Below the pieces are notes generated by a model. The model was not told the origin of the DNA, did no database searches, and saw only the letters and a program-made list of their open reading frames with translations. A program made the translations under genes and the position numbers. From Gnetum montanum (Eukaryota > Streptophyta > Gnetopsida > Gnetales > Gnetaceae): 64,000 nt of DNA. Location: positions 2,024,907 through 2,088,906 of the forward strand of contig MNCI01004656.1 of the NCBI GenBank assembly GCA_015680685.1. Reading direction: 5' to 3'. The stretch's first letter is position 1, and every line of letters begins with the position of its first letter. Below are positions 56,881-64,000 of the stretch, piece by piece.

Positions 56881-57840
56881 CATTAGTAGATTCATTGCTT
56901 CTAATGGATGTTGGAGTAACCATGGATGGTGTCCCTTGTTTAGGATTAGAGGACGTTGGTTGTGAAAAGGGAGGTGTTGCACTAGATTGAGACTATGCTA
57001 GTTTGGATGATGTGGTAGATCCATGAGTATTTTTCTTTGTCTTATAGCCTTTCCTAAAGAAGGGGTTTTTTTAATGTGGAAATTGAGACCTATCGGTGCC
57101 AACATGTCTATGCACATTTGTAGCACAAGTGGCATTCATTTTTTGATATTCTGGCATTGAACCTTTCTATGTCCTTGGTAGTGGCATGCAATAAGGTGGA
57201 GTATGAGAATATTGAGGGTAGGATGGAAGGTAAGAGGCATGAGATGGTGATCCCTCAGGGGATGTCATGGGTTGATGATACTTGGGAGAGTGATACTAGA
57301 AATTTGAATTAGAGGATGTAGAAATAGTTTGAGAAATAGGATGTTGAACATAATCCCTATGTTGTTTTGGTTGATAGGAAGGATAGGGCTGATTTGGTGA
57401 TGGCCTCCCCCACAATTATGGTTGTTTCCACTACAATTGATGATAGTGTTGAGGCTAGTAATAGGTCTCCCTATGATAGTGTGGTTGGTTGTGGGGTTGT
57501 CTATGATTACCATGTAGGAAAGAAAATCTCCTGGGCATGTGCTTCTATACAAACTTTGGATTTAATGCACCTGTCCAATGCTTATGTACATGAAAGAAGA
57601 TCAAAAAATGACCCTTCAGATAGTCATATATGTATATGTCACATCCATTATCTTCATCTGTGGTTGAGTCCATAGCCTCACTTTCTTCAACCATTTTTTT
57701 GTTTGCCGACGAGTATTCCTAGTTGTTTCTTGATTTTGTATCCTTTGTTTATTGTGATCGCTTAGCTTGTTTTGCATGATCCTCTCTTCAATTTTCTCAA
57801 TGAGAGTTGTAAAGTTTTCATATATCCATTTTGACATCCT
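56880..57840 (-). pseudogene. Gag C-terminal Pro/His-rich part (element B)
   Basis: Low-complexity remnants (ATPPFSQPTSSNPKQG and similar) correspond to the same part of element A. They are broken by stops. Confidence 0.45.
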
Positions 57841-57899
57841 ATTAAACTTTGCTTCAAGTTCATCAATAGACTTTTGTATCAGTAAGGTTCATTGTGGAA

Positions 57900-58868
57900 C
57901 CACCTTATCAAGAGTGATTTGTTTCTCCTTATCATAGATATGGACCTACTTCTATTGAAGAGTTAGATCCTAGTGAAATTTCTTGAAATTATTCCATTTG
58001 CATATCTCTCCTTCCTCTTTTGCCACATGCTCAATTATCTCTTAGATCTGATGGGTTTGTAGCTCATATAATTGACCTGTGGCATACATCCCAAGGACCT
58101 TCCTTGTTTCATTACGAAGCCCATCTATGATGTGAAAATGTTGCCTTTCCTTAGAGAAACCATGGTCTGGGCATCTATTCAAAAGGGAATAATATCTATC
58201 TAAGGCCATGTCTAAAGGTTCATGGTATTCTTGTTTCCATCCTTGGATTTATCTCCTTAGGTTAGATATTCTCGCATAGGTTTGGTATTTCATGTTAAAG
58301 AGTTCCAACATTGTGGACCATCTTCTGATTGAATTTGATTTCAATTATCTATACCACACTTTATCTCCAGCAATTAATGTCCTAGGAAAGAGCTTGAGCC
58401 TTTGTCATCCACTTTAAATGTGTATGAGATATAGGCATCATGGAAGGCTTTTAAATGATGTTGTGGATCCAAATCATAGCCTCCTATAGATTTAGGAATA
58501 TTATTCATATCAAGCCTAGATAGGAAACTATTTTTGTGATGCTTGCGAGATATATCAACTATCTCTATGATTTGCATCATGCTATTAGTGGCCAACAAGG
58601 GTTCATCATCGTTAGACAGGTTGTGAGGGAAATTTCTATTTGGTTAATAGTGATGATTTCGTTCATGTTCATGTTGATGTCTTTGATTTCTCCTATTGGT
58701 TTGAATTTTGTTTTTATCCCACCCCTCTAGTGGAGGTTTATCTCTAGACCTATGTTCATCTTTATCACAACTAGATGTGGAAGTGAAAGAGGAAGATGAG
58801 AAACTAGAAGGATTGCCATGGCTTCTATGGTGTTCCCCAAGGTCCATTGGTTTATTTTTTCTTAGCAT
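57900..58868 (-). pseudogene. Gag of element B, decayed
   Basis: EHHRSHGNPSSFSSSSFTST (58,644-58,868) is the Ser-rich N-terminal part. LDMNNIPKSIGGYDLDPQHH and LKAFHDAY (58,374-58,598) is the start of the capsid-like block. Both align with gag of element C. The helical part up to about 57,900 is recognisable but interrupted. Confidence 0.75.
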
Positions 58869-59215
58869 TGAGGAGGTCTTAGGCCTTGAGTCCTTCCATT
58901 GTCTAGGACATACTTCATCCTCTTCAGGGTTATCTACCTTAGAGGAATGTAGTCTTTGAGTGTCATCAGGGTGGTCATGAACATATGAAACCCATGCATG
59001 AAGTTGGTCACTCCAATTTTCTTCATCATTATTTATCCAATGAATGTTTTAGCTATACAGTGCATTACTGCTTCCTTATGAAAGAGAAATTGTTGTTGGT
59101 TTATCATGTGTGTGATTTAATATTTTCTAAAAGATATATTGTTAATACCTTTATAGCAATCATGTATGATATAACTAATCTAGATAACTAGCACCATCCT
59201 TGGCAATAATGCTAA

Positions 59216-60103
59216 TGAAGAGTGACAGGGTACCCCCTACACACAACCATAAGAATCACAAACATTCATGCATGATCCAATCAAATTCTATGGATGGGAC
59301 TAGTTGTGCATCTAAATCATTATGCCTTGATCATAGTTCAATGTCTTCTGACTTGGACTAGTGGTAGCTTTGTCATGTATGGTTTAGTCAAATGTGAGGT
59401 ATATGATGTTGTCTAATCCTATGTTGCTTGTAATGACAATAAAGAGGCAATTAATTAGGCTAATGAACAATTGTAATTAAAACCTAAACTAGCTTATATG
59501 TAATGAATATCTATTTCTAATCATCTGTGCATGCCTTGGACTTTGTATAACCACTACTAGGATTGCCAAGCATACGTCACTAGGTTGGCCAAACAATAAA
59601 CTGTTGGATCACCAAGTAATTACACTTAAGTTCTCATGATTAGATGTACTCATTGTACTTAATAATAGGACTTGTAAAGAGATATAAATGAAATTAGTAA
59701 GTAATGAAGATAATAAAAAATTAAATAAATAACAATTGAAAGCAATAATAATCTAAGTGGATGCTACAATGATGGAAGTAATTGAGATCTTTATTTTCAA
59801 TCATGTAACGTGTCCAAGTATGTCACACTCATATAAGAATGTTGTACAATCACAAACATCACACTGTGGGCATGCACTAGGAATAACAAAACTTGAATTC
59901 AAAAATCTAAGAAAGACTATTAAAAAATGACAACTAAAAACTATCTCCCAACCATGCACCTAATTTTTGTATTAATAGGTTAGCATGGAAGAGACGATAT
60001 TAGATATCAGACATCATTTCTTGGGACCTGATATTACATATCCAATATCAGAGCCATGATATCAGGTATCCAATATTAGGGCTGATACAATGATGACTCA
60101 TCA
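59216..60103 (-). repeat. 5' LTR of element B
   Basis: 888 bp, TGAAGAGTGACAGGGTACC...GACTCATCA. It aligns with 50,889-51,774. The minus-strand TTAGCATTATTGCCAAGGA at its inner edge is the primer-site remnant. Confidence 0.9.
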
Positions 60104-60108
60104 CTTTG

Positions 60109-60436
60109 CTAAATAAATAGTATCAAAGTCTGGTACAATTATGATAATCTTCAATTTTAAAAGGTAAAATTGAAACTTCTTTAGAACTTTAACTACTGCA
60201 TATAGTTATTTTTCTATAGGGAAGTATCTTAAATCAACATCTTTAAGTCGATTAGACATATAAGAGGTGGAACGTTCTTCTTGATTAACTATCTTTTAAG
60301 TTAAAATGGTAGCCATTGTATGATCACTTGCAAAGGCATATAGAAAGAAATAAGTTTTTTACCAAGGGGTGACTAAAATGGGAGCTTCAACCATAGCTTC
60401 TTTTATAGCTAAGAAAGCATTTTTGCATTCAAAAGT
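60109..60436 (-). pseudogene. Tat-lineage fragment E: RNase H, interrupted by element B
   Basis: With stops, the minus strand reads FECKNAFLAIKEAMVEAPIL, FFLYAFASDHTMATIL and EERSTSYMSNRLKDVDLRYF. These are the connection and RNase H blocks of Tat elements (LYTFASD). The domain is cut at 60,104 by element B and resumes at 50,888. Confidence 0.75.
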
Positions 60437-61230
60437 CTATGTAATGTCCTCATCTTTCTTTAGCATTGTGTTAAGAGGTCTTACAAGTTTAGCAAACATA
60501 GGAATAAATTTCTTGATAAAGTTAATCTTCTTGAAGAAAGCTCTTAGATCTTTCTTGGATAAGGGATAAGGAATTTCTAGGATCCTGTTAACATGTTCAA
60601 GATCAATAGAAATACCTTCTTTTGTAACTATGTGACAAAGGATTTTTCCACTTTGTACACCAAATATAGATTTCTTAGTGTTTAATGTCATACCATATTT
60701 TTTGCATCTCAAAAATATATTTTTAACATCTTAAATATGGGTTCCCCTATCGCATGAGAAAACTATTAAGTCATCCAAATAGATAACTATATTTTTCTTA
60801 ATCATCTCTTCAAAAGTTTTATCCATAGCATGTTGAAAGCTTGATTCTACATTCAATAATCCAAAAGCCATTTTGACATATTGAAATGTTTCCCATTTTT
60901 TTATAAAGGTTGTTTTATGTTGATCTTTCTTATTCATAAGAATTTGGTTGCAACGTGAGTATCCATCTAAGAACGAGTATATTTGCGCATCATTTATTGC
61001 TTGAAATAGCTTTTCTATAAGTGGAAGTGGACAATTATCTTTAATGCAATATGCGTTAAGATTTCTAAAATTGATGCACAATCATATCTCTCTAGATTTA
61101 TTATGTACAGAAACTAGGTTTGACACCCAATTGGAATGTCTCCCTGAATATATGATTTTAGATTTCATTAAAGATTCAATTTTAAGATTGATTGGTCTTA
61201 ATTTTTTTCTAAAAGGTTTAGTTTAAGGCA
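60437..61230 (-). pseudogene. Tat-lineage fragment E: reverse transcriptase
   Basis: Motifs in order are SKIIYSGRHSNWVSNLV, LCINFRNLNAY, YSFLDGYSRCNQ, MAFGLLNVESSFQHAMD, the catalytic VIYLDDLIVF, then the thumb (ILCHIVTKEGISID) and FFKKINFIKKFIPMFAKLV. The last block (GKINFVRRFVP) and YLDDL-VFS mark the Tat/Ogre lineage. Both catalytic Asp are kept. The open parts are 60,731-61,081 and 60,437-60,712, with a frame change between. The sequence right of it (to about 61,640) is the pre-RT linker without known domain. Confidence 0.85.
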
Positions 61231-61784
61231 TAATTGGTATTGTGTAGGTAATGATAAATGAATTATAAACCTTTAAATCTTCATAGGACAAGGCTAAAAT
61301 GTCATTGAATTCATGAAGTAATGTAATTAACATACCCTTTTCGTCAAAATGTAAATGTTTTTCTATTCAAATAGGATATTCATCATTTTTCTTTTTGAGT
61401 AAAGTAATTTGATGTTCTACTAATACTTGCAAATCTTTGTGTTATAGTACTTTAATTTCATTATCCATTTGAACATCCCTAGCAATAGCATTGGGAAAAA
61501 CTTCATTGATAAGTATTGAGTTATTTGTATGTGATGCTTTAAGAGTCTAAGCATAAAACTCCCCTTGACTAGTAAGAAAATGAGTAATTTGATGATCATC
61601 ATCAAACACTTGTAAAGATAGCACATCACTTGTTAGTACATGAAATTATGAGAGTAGGTTATGATTATTCCATTATGATTAATGATACTTACAAATTAGC
61701 TAAAACTTATGTACAATGTTAAATGTTTAAAGGTAGGGATTTAAAAAGTTCAACTCTCTTATGACCTATACTAAAAATAAGACC

Positions 61785-62830
61785 TTTCAGATAATGGGCT
61801 TTAGATTTTATTGAAGTAATTAATAGCTAAACATAATTTTATCCTAATGGGTACTAATTATTGCACACATTTCCTAGAAGATTAGGCTACTATAACTACA
61901 ATGTCTTATGAAGTTATATAGTTTTTAGAAAATGATATAATATCTTGATATGGATATCCTTATGCTGTAGTAGTTGTTAACAGACCTATGTTTATATCCA
62001 TTGAATTTATAAATTGGGATAGAAAACATAATATTATTATTAAAGCTATAATTGAGTATTATTTCCAAGGTAATGGTTTGGCAAAATCATCTAATAAATT
62101 AACAATGAGATGTTAACCTAGTGATAAGACTCTTGATTTGAAAGCTCTAAATTATAGGTTCGATTATGGTGGTTAATGTTAAGCTATAAAGTTCTAATTA
62201 GACTATACATCTTCAAGTGTATCTTTAATATAGTTGTTTTAGGGTTCCAACATTTCAAAATCATCTAGTAAAATTATACTAGATGGAATTATGAAAATAT
62301 GATAACTGAGAATCCTTGCACATGACATGAATAATTAAAATAGGTAGTATGAGTTGATATAATTTGTTATAAAGTCAATTAAAACTATACTATATGATCT
62401 AGTGCATGGAAATAACTTAGATTTTCTCATAAATCTACAATTCCCAACATACCAGTTTTTTTTTAGATTATTTGGCAACTAATGAACATCTAATTTCATG
62501 CACATATGAAATTTTGGATTTAGAGCTTAAAATGACTAAATAAATAAAAAACATGTTTAATAATCAACAAATTATCAAAAGGCAATGTCATAAGAAATAT
62601 GCAACAAAATTCTTTAAACAAGATGATCTAATTCTTAAAGGAGATATAGCATTTAATTAAATGGATCCTCAAAATAATATTTTTCCTATGCAATAAGGCT
62701 CATATCAAGTCAAAAATATCATTAGCCCTAAAGTTTACAAAGTTGTAGATTTGCAAGAAAATGAAGTATATAGAAATTTTCATACATTTTATTTAAAGCA
62801 TTTCTATCTAAGTGCCACTTATGGATACCT
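61785..62830 (+). pseudogene. Tat-lineage fragment F: integrase, inactive, opposite strand
   Basis: With stops, the plus strand reads HNFILMGTNYCTHFLED, NDIIS-YGYPYAVVVVNRPMF, IEYYFQGNGLAKSSNKLT, KKYATKFFKQDDLILKGD and YKVVDLQENEVYRNFHTFYL. The second catalytic Asp region (VTDN) reads VVNR. Lys stands where the catalytic Glu is expected (GLAKSSN for GLAESSN). It faces RT of fragment E head to head, which cannot be the original order. Confidence 0.75.
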
Positions 62831-64000
62831 CGTATATCTTAGCTACATGTTTTTGTCTTATCTTTTAACACATTTCATGTTTATATAGTTGCATTTGCAT
62901 ATTTTATTTTCATTTTCATGGTCATTTCTATGCATTTTTAGTTTATCATTATTTTTATATCTCACATCATGATTATGTCTATTTGCACATTTCATATTGT
63001 TTTAATAATCATTATGATCATTTGAGTAGCTAGGCATTGGATCATTATAATACTATTTGAAGATGAAACAAGTATAGTATATTGTTTTATTTATGTCATA
63101 TCATGTTATTGCATAAAATCTTCTTTATGTGATATATTTAAATAATTCTAGGATTCTTTCAAACCTATTTTGAAAGATAATGATTTTACTAGTCATGTTG
63201 AATTATGGAGAATAAAATTCATGCTAACTTATCATGTTTTTATAATGTTCATGTAAATCAAAACATGTAAAGTTTGGAGAATGGTTAGTCATAATTACTA
63301 TATGTTCTTAGAAACATATCCTTATCCTTCTTATAAGCCCTAGCCCTCAAGTGTGATGATTCATGGTTGTCCTATAAGTAACAAGGCAAAGTGAGTTCCC
63401 CTCTACTTGAGATTCCTTAGTAGTGTAGGAACATCTCTTTCAAATACTAATGTTAGTCTTTATTAAAGTAGAAGTGAGATGGAGAAGTATGAAAGAATTT
63501 ATCCATCAATAAAAGAAGTCATTTGTTTATGAAGGAAATCTTTCATTTGTAAAAGAAGTCTTCTATCAGTGAAAGAATTCTTTCATGTATGAAAAAAGTC
63601 TTTTGTAATCCCAAACATGTCATTCAAGCATCAAAGATGGCTTCCATGTAAGCTACTAAAACTTAGAAAGATGTAGTCTAAATTTCAAAGAAATATTTTG
63701 TGGCCTAAAAATGTATTTTACTTTTCTAATGTGTCTTTTCTTCAAGCATGAAAAATATAAAAAGATGTCTCTCAAATTCCAAATATGTCATTTACATATG
63801 GAAAAGTTCTTAAGATGGCATGTTCGAGATGGAAAATAGTTGGGAATGTCTAAGGTGAGAAAAGTTGTAATTATGTGTTAGCTTTTTTTGATGATAAATA
63901 CAAGTATTTTGCAGATTATAAAAAAGAGATTTGATGCTTAATTTTTTGTGTATTCACCATTGTGAGGAATCTTGGTTACTGCACATTATTCCATGCTAGC
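62831..64000 (+). repeat. 3' tail of Tat-lineage fragment F
   Basis: It matches the tail of element D (36,700-37,860) in inverse orientation over several blocks. At about 63,486-63,615 an imperfect repeat of about 20 bp, AAAGAAGTCTTTCATTTATG, occurs about six times. The LTR was not delimited before the window edge. Confidence 0.55.

Larger units (their letters stand above)
50889..60103 (-). mobile_element. Element B: old relative of element C with gag and second coding region, no pol
   Basis: 9,215 bp, LTRs 50,889-51,774 and 59,216-60,103, and perfect target duplication CTTTG (50,884-50,888 and 60,104-60,108). It is inserted in RNase H of Tat fragment E. Internal order is the same as in element A. 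Both LTRs have diverged and CpG sites are almost gone, so the copy is old. No RT, RNase H, integrase or protease motif is present inside. Confidence 0.9.

Noticed and set aside
1-64000. CRISPR arrays, rRNA genes, bacterial operons
   Set aside because: No regularly spaced short repeats with unique spacers and no rRNA signatures. All evidence is for plant nuclear DNA.

Overview
The window is nuclear DNA of a seed plant with a large, AT-rich, repeat-packed genome. The evidence is layered Ty3/gypsy (Athila and Tat lineages) and Ty1/copia retrotransposons, a PIF1-type helicase tail of Helitron type and a WSD1-like acyltransferase fragment. A gymnosperm is plausible but cannot be proven from this sequence. 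I see no intact cellular gene. Almost everything is a mobile element in some state of decay.

Layout. 1-112 is the edge of an LTR retrotransposon on the minus strand, and its LTR follows from 113. 1.8-5.8 kb is gene-free, with a possible solo LTR near 4.2-4.9 kb. 6.1-12.9 kb holds a decayed Athila-lineage Ty3/gypsy element on the minus strand: LTR, primer site, gag, protease, RT, RNase H, integrase. 12.9-15.1 kb is a decayed Ty1/copia gag-integrase fragment (minus). 17,223-24,469 is element C (plus), complete with LTRs and target duplication but with an assembly gap. 24.5-27.4 kb contains copia and tRNA-like relics. 27.5-28.0 kb is the WSD1-like pseudogene. 29.1-30.6 kb holds three tandem copies of a PIF1 helicase tail. 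31-36.6 kb is AT-rich and gene-free. 36.7-64 kb is a nest of old Tat-lineage fragments (D, E, F) interrupted by two complete relatives of element C: element A (39,073-48,269, minus) and element B (50,889-60,103, minus).

The main result is the family formed by A, B and C. All three start TGATGAG (B's LTRs carry small changes), end in (CT)CATCA-type sequence and have perfect 5-bp target duplications (GTATG, CTTTG, ACTAC). They share the same polypurine tract and a gag of Athila type, but none carries reverse transcriptase, RNase H or integrase. A and B carry a second open region of about 2.7 kb. It starts at a conserved ATG directly behind a 60-63 nt intron-like segment, and upstream lies a module that resembles the LTR promoter. 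Its product resembles the putative plant transposon protein domain followed by coiled coil. C has lost this second region but keeps the intron-like segment, and it has an added, catalytically dead aspartic protease.

The 3' LTR of C contains three successive stem-loops downstream of its poly(A) signal. Their stem sequences differ while base pairing is kept, and the internal-loop sequence stays constant. That pattern suggests a conserved RNA structure in the 5' leader of the transcript. These elements would depend on pol proteins from autonomous Athila-type relatives; this dependence is inferred. Reading frames were followed by eye, so fine coordinates inside decayed regions are approximate.
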